NCBI RefSeq assembly: GCF_900115205.1
Contig: NZ_FOYQ01000001.1
Location: 1,763,240-1,827,239, forward strand
Length of the DNA: 64,000 nt
Reading direction: 5' to 3'
Source: Robiginitalea myxolifaciens
GTDB lineage: Bacteria > Bacteroidota > Bacteroidia > Flavobacteriales > Flavobacteriaceae
Positions 17,804 to 27,497 of this stretch are shown one piece after another. Made by a program: the position numbers and the translations under genes. Under the pieces are notes generated by a model, which saw nothing but the letters and a program-made list of their open reading frames with translations, searched no databases and was not told the DNA's origin. The stretch's first letter is position 1. Each line of letters starts with the position of its first letter.

Positions 17804-19543
17804 CTAATCTGCCTGGTTCTCCAAAAACCCTAGAATGTAGGTTAGTGGGGCGTTCCAATTCAGGCATATTTCGTTGCTCGCATAACTGGGTTCCTGGTCT
17901 ACCCAGGCCTTCATCGGTGCAACATTTTCCGGATAAACCGTACCATTGGTCGTATCCTGTAATCTACTGTTGGGACCGCCGGATAACAGCCCAGGTACAG
18001 GTTCAGGGATACTATCTGCCGCGCTTTGCCTATGGTGGATAAATAAAGGTGTCCGATCTCCGAAACCGGTAACATAGCTATAACCAACGGGATTGTTTCC
18101 CAGGATATAATCGGCTGCCTGGCGTACCCCTTGCAAATATTTGGGATCGGGATCTAATTGATAAGCCTGAGCGAGTATCATTGCCGCGTTGAGCACATCG
18201 CTGTTACTTCCCCAGTGAAAATCATCGATGGGCTGAAAATAGGGAAGTTGCCCGGACCTGCGGAGGAGCTCATCGGCGCTGCCCAGGAGTCCGGCTCGAA
18301 GGTGTTGATAGTTGCTATCACTGGTTTCGAAACTCCCGGAGTCCAGCATGGAAAATACACCCAGGAACCGCATAAATCCCGTCCAGCTTTCCCCAGGGCG
18401 AAACTCAAAATCGAAGGCTTCCAGATCCATTTGCTCCAAAAAGGCGGAGTCGCCGGTGGAAACAAAGAGTTCTGCATTGGCCCAGAACCATTCGTCAGCT
18501 ACATCATTATCCCCGTATTCTCCCGTATGCACATCCTCCGGGTTGGAAAACAGGACTTCAGGGTTTTCTCTCGCCCAACGGTAAGCCTTTAAGGAGGCAT
18601 CGAGACAAGCCTTGGCATATTCGGGATTAATGTCCTGATAAACGCGGTAGGCCTGAGCCGTACAAGCTGCAAAATCCAGGGTGGCGGCCGTACTTTTTCC
18701 TACGATAAATCGTTCGGCCGTTGCCTGATGTGGCATGACCATTCCTTCAAAATTCTTGGTAGTCAGTTTATGAAAAAGGCCCCCGTCTTCATCTTGCATA
18801 GTAAGCGCCCAATCCAATTCGTATTTCAGCTCGTCGAGGTAATCGCTTACTCCATTGCCGCTCTCCGGGATATTTAATGCATCGTCTGGAATCGTTTCCG
18901 GATATTCCTCATACAATCGAAACCATTGACCCAAAGGAAAGGTCGCATTGATAATATACTTATTGTAATCCCCCGCATCGTACCAACCTTTTGGAGAGGC
19001 TATTGTACCCGGTTGCTTGCCACTGGAGGGGTGGAAGGCTACCAAACTGTCGGGGTGCCCTGCGGGTCGGTGCCATTTGCCGGCATGCTTTTCGTCCAGG
19101 GCCATTCCGGTGCGTTGAAAATACAGGCCTTTTACGCTACCTTCAAGTACGGGGTTTAAAACATCAGACCGGATCTCAAAAGGATGGGAATTACCCAGGT
19201 TTGGAATGTACAATACGTATTCCCCCGGATCCTGAAATTCGGTAAAATCCGCGATACGAACCTGCTCATTAGCCAGGGGCCAATCGAATACTTCGGATAG
19301 CTGACCCTGGTATACCGTGCGTTTAGAACCGGAATCAACCAGTGCGAATTCCAATGTAGTGGGTTCAACTGCAATCACTGCTTTTTTGATTCCATTTGGA
19401 TAATAGCCGATTTGATTTATACGGATATCGGAGCTGCCGGGTCCAATAATGGGACCGGGTTCCGGCTTGCACGCCAGCAGAAACAGAGACGAGATAAAGC
19501 CTATGAGCAAGAACTTAAAAGGGAGCTTCGTTAGTGTTCTCAT
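17804..19543 (-). CDS. Glycoside hydrolase family 9 lipoprotein (endo/exo-beta-1,4-glucanase type)
   Basis: Hydrolyses beta-1,4-glucan-type chains by inversion. It has 579 residues. The lipobox LLAC (Cys25) puts it on a membrane surface. Residues 38-130 form the N-terminal Ig-like domain usual in GH9 (CelD_N type). The (alpha/alpha)6 barrel (about 133-575) has PKGWYDAGDYNKYI with the two catalytic-base Asp residues (DAGD, 189-192), the late QAADYILGNNPVGYSYVTGFG with downstream H-H-R, and NEICLNWNAPL, whose Glu558 is the general acid. The family is intact. It is the last gene of a four-gene operon with an AraC regulator, a GH130 phosphorylase and a sugar symporter, so the substrate is probably glucomannan or a cello-oligosaccharide. 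Confidence 0.93.
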   Translation of the reverse strand: MRTLTKLPFKFLLIGFISSLFLLACKPEPGPIIGPGSSDIRINQIGYYPNGIKKAVIAVEPTTLEFALVDSGSKRTVYQGQLSEVFDWPLANEQVRIADFTEFQDPGEYVLYIPNLGNSHPFEIRSDVLNPVLEGSVKGLYFQRTGMALDEKHAGKWHRPAGHPDSLVAFHPSSGKQPGTIASPKGWYDAGDYNKYIINATFPLGQWFRLYEEYPETIPDDALNIPESGNGVSDYLDELKYELDWALTMQDEDGGLFHKLTTKNFEGMVMPHQATAERFIVGKSTAATLDFAACTAQAYRVYQDINPEYAKACLDASLKAYRWARENPEVLFSNPEDVHTGEYGDNDVADEWFWANAELFVSTGDSAFLEQMDLEAFDFEFRPGESWTGFMRFLGVFSMLDSGSFETSDSNYQHLRAGLLGSADELLRRSGQLPYFQPIDDFHWGSNSDVLNAAMILAQAYQLDPDPKYLQGVRQAADYILGNNPVGYSYVTGFGDRTPLFIHHRQSAADSIPEPVPGLLSGGPNSRLQDTTNGTVYPENVAPMKAWVDQEPSYASNEICLNWNAPLTYILGFLENQAD

Positions 19544-20415
19544 GATGGGTCAAAATGATTGGATAGTTTACGAAATTTGAGCGGGGTTGTTCCATATGTC
19601 CGTCGGAAAGAACGATTAAAATGAGAGACGTTCTGGAACCCGCTTTCCATACATACATCTCCTATGGGGATATCGGAATGGTGCAGTAACTGTGCAGCCT
19701 TACCTAACCGCATTTCCATAATATAGTGGGCAAAACTCTTTAAGGTGTGTTTCTTGAAATAATGGCTGAATGCCGAGGGGGACATATGCAGGAGTTCTGC
19801 GACCTCAGCAACCATTAATTTTCGGGTGTAATGCTTTTGTATGTAATTCAATACCGTTTCGAGCCGGGTTGATCTGTTCTTATCAATAAGGGGAACATAT
19901 CCCTGGCTGCAGAGCTGTTCGGTGTCCCGGGTTGAACCGAACAACTCAAGGATACGGGTCAGGAAGATAAAATTCTCAAATGGGTCCTGGAAATCTGCTT
20001 CGGATAACAAGGCCAATGCCTCTTGCTTATTCTTGCCTTTCAATTCGAGGCCGCGCCTGGAATGCTCAAGCCCCCGGGATACCTTTTTTAGGGCAGATGT
20101 CGCACCTAAAGGCCCGGAATACAATCGTTCCAGGAATTGAATAACAACGATTTTTGCTTCTGGAGGATTGGCGATTCCATGATCCTGCCAGCAATGGGGA
20201 ATTCCGGGAGCAATAAGCACCACATCTTCACCTGAAAATGGTTTGGTTTGATCGCCAATCATTCGGGTTCCTGTAAGGCCAAGGGTAAACGTTAACTCAA
20301 AGGCTGCTTTGTGCTGATGAAAAGGGTAGCTCAAATCTATCTCTTCTCCTTGAAAAAGGTGAACCACAAATAGTTCATTTTCACCCAGGGTCACGTGTTC
20401 TCGTAAGATCTTCAT
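19540..20415 (-). CDS. AraC family transcriptional regulator with cupin sensor
   Basis: A 291-residue regulator. The N-terminal cupin-like sugar-binding domain (about 15-105) includes YPFHQHKAAFELTFTLGLTG and the HCWQDHG segment. The C-terminal AraC-type double helix-turn-helix (about 185-285) includes KLMVAEVAELLHMSPSAFSHYFKKH and IGDVCMESGFQNVSHFNRSFRRTYGTTPLKFRK, a full match to the family signature. It is encoded inside the sugar operon, 7 bases after the GH130 gene and overlapping the GH9 start by 4 bases. It probably senses the imported sugar and activates the operon from the promoter before the symporter gene. Confidence 0.95.
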   Translation of the reverse strand: MKILREHVTLGENELFVVHLFQGEEIDLSYPFHQHKAAFELTFTLGLTGTRMIGDQTKPFSGEDVVLIAPGIPHCWQDHGIANPPEAKIVVIQFLERLYSGPLGATSALKKVSRGLEHSRRGLELKGKNKQEALALLSEADFQDPFENFIFLTRILELFGSTRDTEQLCSQGYVPLIDKNRSTRLETVLNYIQKHYTRKLMVAEVAELLHMSPSAFSHYFKKHTLKSFAHYIMEMRLGKAAQLLHHSDIPIGDVCMESGFQNVSHFNRSFRRTYGTTPLKFRKLSNHFDPS

Positions 20416-20422
20416 AAGCGAC

Positions 20423-21592
20423 TTATTGCAAGTTCCTACGGTTTGCCCGGATCAACTCCAGTCGCTGCTTTACGGATGCTGCGGATCGCATCGCATCCTC
20501 CGGAGTACTCTGGACATAGTCTAAAAGTTGTGCTACCGTGCTGCGCGCGACGTGAACCCGGGTATCCGAACTTGCATAATAGATCAGTACTTCACCATCC
20601 TTTTCCACCCAACCATTTGAGAACAGCACGTTAGAAACGTCACCCACTCGTTCGTTGCCCATAGGAGCCATGAAATGTCCCCCCGGTTTTTTAATTATCT
20701 TCCAGGGCTGCTCCAGGTCCGTTAAAAAAAGGTATAAGACATAGCGTAGGCCTGCTGCTGTATTGCGTACACCATGTGCCAGATGCAACCAGCCGGAGTG
20801 AGTTTTTAGCGGGGCGGGTCCCTGACCATTTTTGACCTCATTGATGGTGTGGTACAACCGCTGGTCAATTATTTTTTCTTCTTCAACTACGGCGTGCTCC
20901 ATAGAACCCGTAAGGCCCCAGGCAATTCCACCTCCACCACCAACCTGAATGAATCCATCCTGTGGACGCGTGTAAAGTGCATATTGGCCACCGACGAATT
21001 CCGGATGCAGCACTACGTTGCGTTGTTGCCCGGAATGGCTTATTAGATCGGGTAGACGCTCCCAATTCTTAAAATCCTTCGTTCGGGCAATCCCGCAAGC
21101 TGCCACTGCAGAAACGGTATCATTTTCCAGAGCTTCAGGATCTTTTCGTTCGGTACAAAAGGTACCATAGATCCACCCGTCTTCGTGCTGGACCACCCGC
21201 ATATCGTAAACATTAGTGTCTGGGTCCTGCGTTTCAGGCAATTTCAGCGGTTCGTCCCAAAAGCGAAAATTGTCCGTCCCGGAAGTACTTTCGGCGATGG
21301 CAAAGAACGACTTGCGATCGTGACCTTCCACCCGGGCTATCAAGAGTATTTTTCCATTCCAGAAGATTGCCCCCGGGTTAAATACGGCATTTACGCCGAG
21401 GCGCTCCTGTAAATAAGGATTCGATATTGGGTTGAGGTCGTAGCGCCATTCCAGGGGGACATGATCTGCAGTCAAGACAGGGGATTCGTATCGACGGTAA
21501 ATCCCGTTATCATCCTTACAGGGATGGTTCGCGCGATTGAGCAGCTGGAGGTGCTGCTCCCTTAGTTGGAGTAATTTCTCAGCAAAGGTCAT
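20423..21592 (-). CDS. GH130 family beta-mannoside phosphorylase, likely mannosylglucose phosphorylase
   Basis: Cleaves beta-1,4-mannosyl-glucose (or a related disaccharide) with phosphate to give mannose 1-phosphate and glucose in the cytoplasm. It has 389 residues, a five-bladed propeller without signal peptide. Motifs match subfamily GH130_1: [51 protein letters not shown] and NVYDMRVV with Asp130 at the catalytic position. The GPH symporter gene upstream overlaps by 4 bases, giving uptake plus phosphorolysis in one transcript. In Bacteroides this enzyme works after a mannobiose 2-epimerase, which is not in this window. Assignment to GH130 is firm; the precise substrate is inference. Confidence 0.9.
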   Translation of the reverse strand: MTFAEKLLQLREQHLQLLNRANHPCKDDNGIYRRYESPVLTADHVPLEWRYDLNPISNPYLQERLGVNAVFNPGAIFWNGKILLIARVEGHDRKSFFAIAESTSGTDNFRFWDEPLKLPETQDPDTNVYDMRVVQHEDGWIYGTFCTERKDPEALENDTVSAVAACGIARTKDFKNWERLPDLISHSGQQRNVVLHPEFVGGQYALYTRPQDGFIQVGGGGGIAWGLTGSMEHAVVEEEKIIDQRLYHTINEVKNGQGPAPLKTHSGWLHLAHGVRNTAAGLRYVLYLFLTDLEQPWKIIKKPGGHFMAPMGNERVGDVSNVLFSNGWVEKDGEVLIYYASSDTRVHVARSTVAQLLDYVQSTPEDAMRSAASVKQRLELIRANRRNLQ

Positions 21593-22989
21593 TTCCGCAT
21601 AATTTTTAAGTCTTTTTGGATTTGCTCCATGGTAGATTCATCCAGTTTGTAGGAGCGAACGAAAAGGGCAGCAATTATCCCGGCTACACCTGCCAAAACA
21701 CTAATCATTAGACGAATCCCCTGAATGGCCACATCGGTTTGTGCAACGTTCGCTTCGAATCCCAGAAAAGATAGAATCCAACCGGTGAGGGCTCCGCCAA
21801 TGGTCCAGCCAAATTTCTGGGACATGGAGGAAGAAGAAAAGATCAGCCCGGTAGACCGCTTACCGTTTTTCCACTCCGAATAGTCTGCTATATCTGCATA
21901 CATTGCCCACAATAGGGGCATCACGATACCTGCAGAGATTCCAATTAGGATGTTCAGAGCAAAAATTGCAACCAATTGATCGGCCTGCAGGAAATAAAAG
22001 GCAATACTTAAGAGGGAAGACAGGAGGATGGAGTAAAAGAAGGTTCTTTTTTTTCCAAACCGGGTTGCCAGAGGTTTGGCAATGATGACTCCAATGATAT
22101 TGGTACCTACCCATACCGACAAGTACGCAGAGGCCAGTGCTCCGTGAGAAAAATCATAGCTTTCGCCAAACAGTGCCAGGCTCTGATCTTGAATAAAATA
22201 CTTGAAATAATACAAGGTGGTACCGTCGCGAAGGGTGTTGAAGATATTATTGAAAATCGCAGCGCCAAGAAGGATAAACCACGGTCCATTTCTCAGCAGG
22301 TTCCGAATATCTTCCTTTAAGGAACTCTGCGCCTCCTTCGGAGGTTCTAACCGCTCACGGGTACCCAAAAACGTAAGTATTAACAGGGTCGCAGCGAGAA
22401 TACCAAATACAGTGATCGCCCACTGATAACCTTTACCGTAATCGACTCCTCCGGAGCTATTTGCCCCGAAATATTCAACGAGATAGTTCGCCGTTAGCGT
22501 TACAAAAAGCCCTCCGGAGAATGCGCCGATTAGCCTCCAGGAGGCCAGGGAGGTACGTTCACCAATATTACTGGTCATCACTGCCATGAGAGACGCATAC
22601 GGCACGTTTACCCCGGTATACACCATCATCATCAAGGTGTAAGTTACATAGGCATAAACGACCTTAGCGGTTCCTGAGAGGCCCGGATTTGTAAACGTAA
22701 GGACTCCGATAAGGGCAAATGGAATTGCCAAATAGAGTAAATAGGGTCGGAATTTGCCCCACCGGGACCGGGTCCGATCACAAATTACCCCCATGACCGG
22801 ATCGTTTACTGCGTCCCAGATTCTGGTGACCAAAAACATGGTTCCCACCGTGGCTGCAGATATCCCAAAGACATCGGTGTAAAAAAATAGGAGGAACATG
22901 GAAAACAATTTCCAGAACATGGAGGAAGCGAAATCTCCCGCACCATAAGCCAATTTTTCTCGAAGGCTGATCTTTACATTGCTTTCCAT
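21589..22989 (-). CDS. Glycoside-pentoside-hexuronide (GPH) cation symporter
   Basis: A 466-residue inner-membrane sugar carrier of the major facilitator superfamily with 12 predicted spans. It begins [20 protein letters not shown], the family start motif (KxxYGxGDxA), and contains [29 protein letters not shown], the loop 2-3 signature. The second half has [20 protein letters not shown], also conserved in GPH carriers. It is first in the operon and overlaps the GH130 gene by 4 bases (ATGA), so it likely imports the disaccharide that GH130 splits. Upstream lies an AT-rich 168-base region, including the palindrome AATAATATTATT next to the start, shared with the divergent dioxygenase gene. Confidence 0.93.
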   Translation of the reverse strand: MESNVKISLREKLAYGAGDFASSMFWKLFSMFLLFFYTDVFGISAATVGTMFLVTRIWDAVNDPVMGVICDRTRSRWGKFRPYLLYLAIPFALIGVLTFTNPGLSGTAKVVYAYVTYTLMMMVYTGVNVPYASLMAVMTSNIGERTSLASWRLIGAFSGGLFVTLTANYLVEYFGANSSGGVDYGKGYQWAITVFGILAATLLILTFLGTRERLEPPKEAQSSLKEDIRNLLRNGPWFILLGAAIFNNIFNTLRDGTTLYYFKYFIQDQSLALFGESYDFSHGALASAYLSVWVGTNIIGVIIAKPLATRFGKKRTFFYSILLSSLLSIAFYFLQADQLVAIFALNILIGISAGIVMPLLWAMYADIADYSEWKNGKRSTGLIFSSSSMSQKFGWTIGGALTGWILSFLGFEANVAQTDVAIQGIRLMISVLAGVAGIIAALFVRSYKLDESTMEQIQKDLKIMRK

Positions 22990-23157
22990 TAATAAATAAT
23001 ATTATTATGAAAGTATATAACCTAAATATGCTTATTATAATTCATTAAAGCATAGTAAATTCAGAAAACCATCAAAATTCAATCATTTACATCAAGTTGA
23101 GCGCAAATATTAGTGCGAATTTTGTCACAGATGAGACAATTAGAAAATCCAGGGACT

Positions 23158-23919
23158 ATGACGATTGCCAAAACCTTGAAAGGCTTGAGTAAAGAACAAG
23201 TTTCATTTTACAGGGAACAAGGTTACCTCTTGCCGGAAAAACCACTCTTTGACGCTGAAAAACAACAGGCGCTTACCACTATCTTTGAAGAGCATCTGAT
23301 CAATAAAGGGAAGAAGGCTTCCGATGAATTGGATACCCCTCATTTTCACGATCCACGACTCCTCGATTATTTGCTGGCTCCTGAGGTGCTCAACGTGGTT
23401 GAAAGCCTTATCGGACCCAATATTGGGTTATTCAGTAGTCATTTTATTTCTAAGGAACCTGGAAAGGGCCGCAGGACCCCTTGGCATGAAGACAGTGCCT
23501 ACTGGGAAGGAAAGTTCGATCAACTCGATAAAATCGTAACCATATGGCTGGCCATAGACCCTTCTAATATTGCTAACGGGTGTATGGGTGTGGTTCCCGG
23601 TACACATAACAATGGATTCTCTGAATACGAGGACGTGTCCGACCCTGAGAACAGTACATTTTCGACGGAAATTAAGCAGGGGACTTTTGACCTGGACGAT
23701 GTAGTTTGGTTTGAATTGGAAAAAGGCCAGTACTCCCTTCACGACGCACGCATTATTCACGGTGCCAACGCCAATACTTCAAAATTCCGTCGATGCGGAT
23801 ATACCATGAGATTTTTTGATTTAGAAATGAAATTTGACCAGGTCAACAACCCTAATCATAAGTTGTTTCATGCGCGGGGGGTAAATGTTGCAGGCAACGA
23901 ATTGATATACAGGAAGTAG
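23158..23919 (+). CDS. Phytanoyl-CoA dioxygenase (PhyH) family Fe(II)/2-oxoglutarate enzyme
   Basis: A 253-residue non-haem iron oxygenase. From the ATG at 23158 the domain begins LSKEQVSFYREQGYLL, the usual PhyH entry. Metal ligands are visible: HED at 110-112 (His110, Asp112) in PWHEDSAYW and His201 in HDARIIHGANAN, with Arg residues 10 bases later in codon terms (SKFRRCGYTMRFF) for 2-oxoglutarate. The frame is open back to a GTG at 23113 and an ATG at 23131, but 23158 gives the family-like start and has AGGG close upstream. It is divergent from the sugar operon and may share its control region. Substrate is unknown; many bacterial members act on secondary metabolites or sugars-linked compounds. 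Confidence 0.85.
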   Translation: MTIAKTLKGLSKEQVSFYREQGYLLPEKPLFDAEKQQALTTIFEEHLINKGKKASDELDTPHFHDPRLLDYLLAPEVLNVVESLIGPNIGLFSSHFISKEPGKGRRTPWHEDSAYWEGKFDQLDKIVTIWLAIDPSNIANGCMGVVPGTHNNGFSEYEDVSDPENSTFSTEIKQGTFDLDDVVWFELEKGQYSLHDARIIHGANANTSKFRRCGYTMRFFDLEMKFDQVNNPNHKLFHARGVNVAGNELIYRK

Positions 23920-23927
23920 GAATAACG

Positions 23928-23959
23928 GGATTGCTTTCTCGCTTAGCTCGAAAGCGGCC
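23928..23959. repeat. Direct repeat copy 1 (32 bp, palindromic core)
   Basis: A 32-base unit starting GGATTGCTTTC and ending GAAAGCGGCC. Its core holds the inverted arms GCTTTC and GAAAGC around an inner GCT-T-AGC. An identical copy follows at 23980-24011, 52 bases on. The unit begins 9 bases after the PhyH stop codon, so it could also act as an mRNA end structure. Confidence 0.8.
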
Positions 23960-23979
23960 GGCATGACTGTCTTTGGACA

Positions 23980-24011
23980 GGATTGCTTTCTCGCTTAGCT
24001 CGAAAGCGGCC
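23980..24011. repeat. Direct repeat copy 2 (32 bp, palindromic core)
   Basis: Exact copy of 23928-23959, in the same orientation, separated from it by 20 bases. Together they look like a short REP-type intergenic element with hairpin potential. They lie between the PhyH gene and tRNA-fMet, two convergent units. Confidence 0.8.
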
Positions 24012-24027
24012 TGAGAAGGGGGAGCTT

Positions 24028-24151
24028 TACTAAGAAAGCCATTCGCCTCGCTACCGCGAGCCATCGCCTTTTCCTTTCACTCCCGAGCCGAAGCAAGCTT
24101 CGCTCTTTCGGAAAAGAAAAAGCCACCAACTTTCGTTGATGGCTTTCTTAG

Positions 24152-24153
<2 letters not shown>
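24028..24153. repeat. 15-bp inverted repeat flanking hairpin-rich DNA beside tRNA-fMet
   Basis: TACTAAGAAAGCCAT at 24028-24042 is the exact reverse complement of 24139-24153. The right arm covers the last two bases of the tRNA gene and one side of its terminator. Between the arms are more short palindromes: CTCGC/GCGAG near 24047-24061 and CGAAGC/GCTTCG near 24089-24102. The left arm is therefore an inverted copy of the tRNA 3' end plus terminator arm, as might be left by a past rearrangement or insertion. Confidence 0.7.
24113..24146 (-). terminator. Rho-independent terminator of tRNA-fMet
   Basis: On the minus strand the stem AAAGCCA-CAAC pairs with GTTG-TGGCTTT around a GAAA loop with one mismatch, followed by TTTTCTTTT. 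It begins 6 bases after the tRNA 3' end, exactly where a tRNA terminator is expected. Confidence 0.85.
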
Positions 24154-24224
<71 letters not shown>

Positions 24225-24234
24225 ATGTGGACGG

Positions 24235-24265
24235 CAAATATACGAAGGATTCTCGGTTAAATCAA
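24235..24265 (-). promoter_or_regulatory. Promoter of tRNA-fMet (TTG-N20-TAnnTTTG)
   Basis: On the minus strand TTG (24265-24263) is followed after 20 bases by TATATTTG (24242-24235), a perfect Bacteroidota -33/-7 promoter. The -7 element ends 10 bases before the tRNA first base, so transcription would start very close to the mature 5' end. Confidence 0.85.
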
Positions 24266-24294
24266 AATTATAATAGCGAATTCGAGCGTGTCCC

Positions 24295-25059
24295 TCAGAT
24301 CAAACTTCCGCCGGAAACTTCTATGCGTTGGGCATTGATCCATTTGGAATCATCGTTACACAGAAAAGCGACAACCCCTCCGATGTCGTCTGGCAATCCG
24401 ACCCTGCCCAATGCCGTCAAACTGGAGATCATGGCATTGAGTTCCTTGTTATCGCGGACAGCTCCACCGCCGAAATCAGTTTCAATCGCGCCGGGGGCAA
24501 CGGTATTTGCCCTAATCTTTCGTTGCCCCAATTCCTTGGCCAAATAATGGGTAAGCACTTCGATTCCTCCTTTCATGCTGGCATACGCCGCGTACCCGGG
24601 AAATGTAAAGCGCGTCAAACCCGAGGAAATATTCACGATACTCCCGCCATTTTCCATCATTGGAAGCAATATTTGCGTTAGAAAGAAAGGTCCTTTCAGG
24701 TGGATGTCGAACATGGCTTGGAACCCTTCATCCGCGGTGGCCTCAAATGTTGCATGATATCCGGTGCCGGCGTTGTTAACCAACCCAAAAATTTTAGCAG
24801 ATGGGAATTTTGAGCTCAATGTTTCTTTCAGGGTTTTGGCAAAATCCCCAAAACTTGCCGCATCTGAGACATCCAGCTGAAGGGCAGCACCTATACGATC
24901 CTGACTCTCTATTTCACTTACGACCTCCGCTGCCTTGCTTGCGTTACCTTGGTAGGTAAGTACAACATGGAAGCCTTTTGCCGCCAAGGAGATGGCCATA
25001 TCTCTTCCCAGTCCCCGACTTCCACCGGTAACCAAAACTATTCTGTCAGACTTTTCCAT
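24295..25059 (-). CDS. Short-chain dehydrogenase/reductase (classical SDR)
   Basis: A 254-residue NAD(P)-dependent oxidoreductase. The Rossmann motif TGGSRGLG is at 11-18, NNAG at 95-98, the catalytic Ser in IVNISSG (about 145), and Tyr159-x3-Lys163 in YASMK. The C-terminal region ends in the family-like WINAQRIEVSGG. Basic residue Arg15 in the glycine motif suggests NADP(H). It stands alone, upstream (in transcription terms) of tRNA-fMet, and its substrate cannot be told from sequence or context; FabG-like 3-oxoacyl reduction is one option. Confidence 0.88.
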   Translation of the reverse strand: MEKSDRIVLVTGGSRGLGRDMAISLAAKGFHVVLTYQGNASKAAEVVSEIESQDRIGAALQLDVSDAASFGDFAKTLKETLSSKFPSAKIFGLVNNAGTGYHATFEATADEGFQAMFDIHLKGPFFLTQILLPMMENGGSIVNISSGLTRFTFPGYAAYASMKGGIEVLTHYLAKELGQRKIRANTVAPGAIETDFGGGAVRDNKELNAMISSLTALGRVGLPDDIGGVVAFLCNDDSKWINAQRIEVSGGSLI

Positions 25060-25164
25060 TGGAGTAGTTTTTAAATATTTATTACAGTATTATCCCTGAT
25101 CTCTGCTCCTAGAAAGATACGATTCCAAGGACAAAATCCGATCCGAGGTTCGTTATAAAATCTT

Positions 25165-25172
25165 TACCTTCG
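25165..25172 (+). promoter_or_regulatory. -7-like element upstream of the AGCS symporter
   Basis: TACCTTCG differs from TAnnTTTG at one base and ends 22 bases before the ATG at 25195. This distance is like that of the other -7 elements in the window. It may drive the symporter and era together. Confidence 0.4.
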
Positions 25173-25194
25173 GCGCAGACCAGTCTGCTGATTC

Positions 25195-26559
25195 ATGGAA
25201 GCAATCAATGATTTTTTAGTGGCCGCTAACGGGTATGCCGAATGGCCGATGTTTATTTTGCTTATCGGAGGAGGTTTGTTCCTGGTCTTTTATTCCGGCT
25301 TGCTCCCGTATCGGTTTTTTCGCCATGCCATTGCGATAACTGCCGGAAAGTACGACGATCAGAAGGCCGAAGGCGAGGTAAGCTCATTTCAAGCCCTGTC
25401 GGCTGCGGTTGCTGCCACGGTTGGTCTCGGGAACATCAGTGGGGTAGCCATTGCCATTCACGACGGGGGACCCGGGGTGGTCTTCTGGATCTGGATGACG
25501 GCCTTGATCGGCATGTGTATTAAGTATTATTCCTGTAGCCTTTCGATCATGTATCGGGGGGTAGATTCCGAGGGGAAGCGCCAGGGCGGCCCCATGTTTT
25601 ATATTACCCAGGGACTAGGGCCCAAAGCGAAGCCGCTAGCGATATTCTTTAGTATTTGCGGGCTTTTCGGATTTCTGGGGGTCTTTACGGCCAACCAGTT
25701 TACAGAAACCTTTATGAGCGTGGTGGAACCCACCGAAACCCTGATCGAGACCAGCACCTTTAACTGGCAACTCGGCATCGGGATTGGCCTGGCCATCATT
25801 ACTTCTTTTGTGATCTTTGGCGGCCTCAAAAAAATTGCCCGGGTGGCCTCGGCCATTGTGCCCTTTATGGTCCTGCTTTACCTGATTGCCGTTCTGGTTG
25901 TGATGGGAATGAATGCCGGAGAGGTCTGGCCCGCCCTGAAAATGATCGTTTCTGAAGCCTGGAATTTTAAGACAATTGTAACCGGAGGGTTCTGGGGGTT
26001 GGTTATTATCGGGGTTAAGCGCGCTATGTTTTCCAACGAGGCCGGTCTGGGAAGTGCACCCATGTATCACGGGCAAAGCCGGAACGACGAACCCATTCGC
26101 GAGGGGCTGGTAGCCATGCTCGGCCCGTTTATCGATACCATCCTGGTGTGTACGTTTACCGCAGTAGTCATTATCCTCAGCGGGGCATATTTGGAGGAAG
26201 GCAGCGGAATTGTTATGACCCTGAGCGCCTTTAGAACCACCTTATTCGGTTTCGGGGACGACTTGCTCATGCTCATTGTGACCGCCTTTGCGCTTTCCAC
26301 TCTATTTACTTATTCCTATTACGGAGTAAAGAGCCTTAGTTTCCTGACCAATGCGCGCATCGGCAAATTGTACAATGTCTATTTTGTGTTGATGATTGTC
26401 TTTGCCGCCGTGGCATCCCTGGAGTTGGTAAAGAATCTGATTGACTTGAGCTACGCGCTTATGGTTATTCCGAATATGATTGCCGTTCTCCTGCTGGCAC
26501 CTCGGGTGAATAAGGCGGCCAAGGAGTATTTGAAGAAATTGAAAGCGGAAAAGGCCTGA
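25195..26559 (+). CDS. Sodium:alanine/glycine symporter (AGCS family)
   Basis: A 454-residue inner-membrane carrier with about 10-11 hydrophobic spans that takes up small neutral amino acids with Na+. Family motifs are clear: [21 protein letters not shown] (about 69-89), [29 protein letters not shown] and [21 protein letters not shown] (about 260-285), the AGCS signature. The last base of its stop codon is the first base of the era start codon, so the two genes are read from one message with coupled translation. Confidence 0.94.
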   Translation: MEAINDFLVAANGYAEWPMFILLIGGGLFLVFYSGLLPYRFFRHAIAITAGKYDDQKAEGEVSSFQALSAAVAATVGLGNISGVAIAIHDGGPGVVFWIWMTALIGMCIKYYSCSLSIMYRGVDSEGKRQGGPMFYITQGLGPKAKPLAIFFSICGLFGFLGVFTANQFTETFMSVVEPTETLIETSTFNWQLGIGIGLAIITSFVIFGGLKKIARVASAIVPFMVLLYLIAVLVVMGMNAGEVWPALKMIVSEAWNFKTIVTGGFWGLVIIGVKRAMFSNEAGLGSAPMYHGQSRNDEPIREGLVAMLGPFIDTILVCTFTAVVIILSGAYLEEGSGIVMTLSAFRTTLFGFGDDLLMLIVTAFALSTLFTYSYYGVKSLSFLTNARIGKLYNVYFVLMIVFAAVASLELVKNLIDLSYALMVIPNMIAVLLLAPRVNKAAKEYLKKLKAEKA

Positions 26560-27497
26560 TGATGGAAGACAAGGACAACAAATCGAAGGCTGGAATGGGT
26601 CAATCCAATTCCACACCGCACAAATCCGGCTTTGTTAACATTATCGGGAATCCCAATGTGGGAAAATCGACCCTGATGAATGCCCTGGTTGGGGAGCGCT
26701 TATCTATTATCACTTCCAAAGCCCAGACTACCCGGCACCGTATCCTGGGTATCGTTAACGGGGAAGACTTTCAGGTGGTACTCTCCGATACCCCGGGAAT
26801 CATAAAACCGGCCTATGAGTTGCAGGAATCCATGATGGATTTTGTCCGCAGTGCTATGGACGACGCGGATGTGTTGATTTACATGGTGGAAATCGGAGAA
26901 CAAGCCCTGAAAGATGCCGCTTTCTTTGAGAAGATTAAAAACTCCGATATCCCGGTGCTGCTGCTGTTGAATAAGATCGATAAGAGTAGCCAGGAGGAAT
27001 TGGAAGCGCAGGTAGCCTACTGGACTGCGCAATTGCCCAAAGCGGAGATCGTACCCATTTCGGCTCTGGAAGGCTTCGGGATAGAAAACGTTTTCAAACG
27101 CTTATTGGAGCTTTTACCGGAAGCACCGCCGTTTTTCCCCAAGGATCAGCTTACCGACCGGCCGGAACGGTTTTTTGTCTCCGAGATCATTCGGGAAAAA
27201 ATCCTCCAGAACTACAAAAAGGAGATCCCTTATGCTGTTGAGATCGAAACGGAATCCTTTAAGGAGGAAGAAGCGCTCATCCGCATCAATGCGGTCATCA
27301 TGGTTGAGCGGGAAACCCAGAAAGGGATTATCATTGGCCATAAGGGCAGTGCCTTAAAGCGGGTGGGGGTAGAGGCCCGGAAGGATTTGGAGACTTTCTT
27401 CGCCAAGCAGGTACATCTGGAGCTCTTCGTAAAGGTGAATAAAAACTGGCGCAGTAATCCCAGGCAACTCAGGCGCTTCGGGTATTCACAGCAGTAA
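26559..27497 (+). CDS. era: GTPase Era
   Basis: Essential GTPase that binds 16S rRNA during 30S ribosome maturation. It has 312 residues; an extra N-terminal 20 or so polar residues precede the G1 motif GNPNVGKS (about 30-37). G3 DTPG, G4 NKID and G5 SALEG follow, and the C-terminal KH domain contains the [11 protein letters not shown]-type loop (GxxG) and RNA-contact residues. Two ATG codons are adjacent (26559, 26562). The stop region overlaps the 3' end of a convergent gene by 29 bases. The other ribosome-assembly GTPase gene, der, lies 0.6 kb downstream. Confidence 0.97.
   Translation: MMEDKDNKSKAGMGQSNSTPHKSGFVNIIGNPNVGKSTLMNALVGERLSIITSKAQTTRHRILGIVNGEDFQVVLSDTPGIIKPAYELQESMMDFVRSAMDDADVLIYMVEIGEQALKDAAFFEKIKNSDIPVLLLLNKIDKSSQEELEAQVAYWTAQLPKAEIVPISALEGFGIENVFKRLLELLPEAPPFFPKDQLTDRPERFFVSEIIREKILQNYKKEIPYAVEIETESFKEEEALIRINAVIMVERETQKGIIIGHKGSALKRVGVEARKDLETFFAKQVHLELFVKVNKNWRSNPRQLRRFGYSQQ

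Noticed and set aside
17737-18042. 101-codon plus-strand frame starting near the palindrome at 17733
   Set aside because: Runs antisense into the conserved GH9 C-terminus; the start codon lies in the palindrome by chance.
23852-24064. 70-codon minus-strand frame covering the PhyH end and repeats
   Set aside because: Made of the repeat units read in one frame; no protein character.
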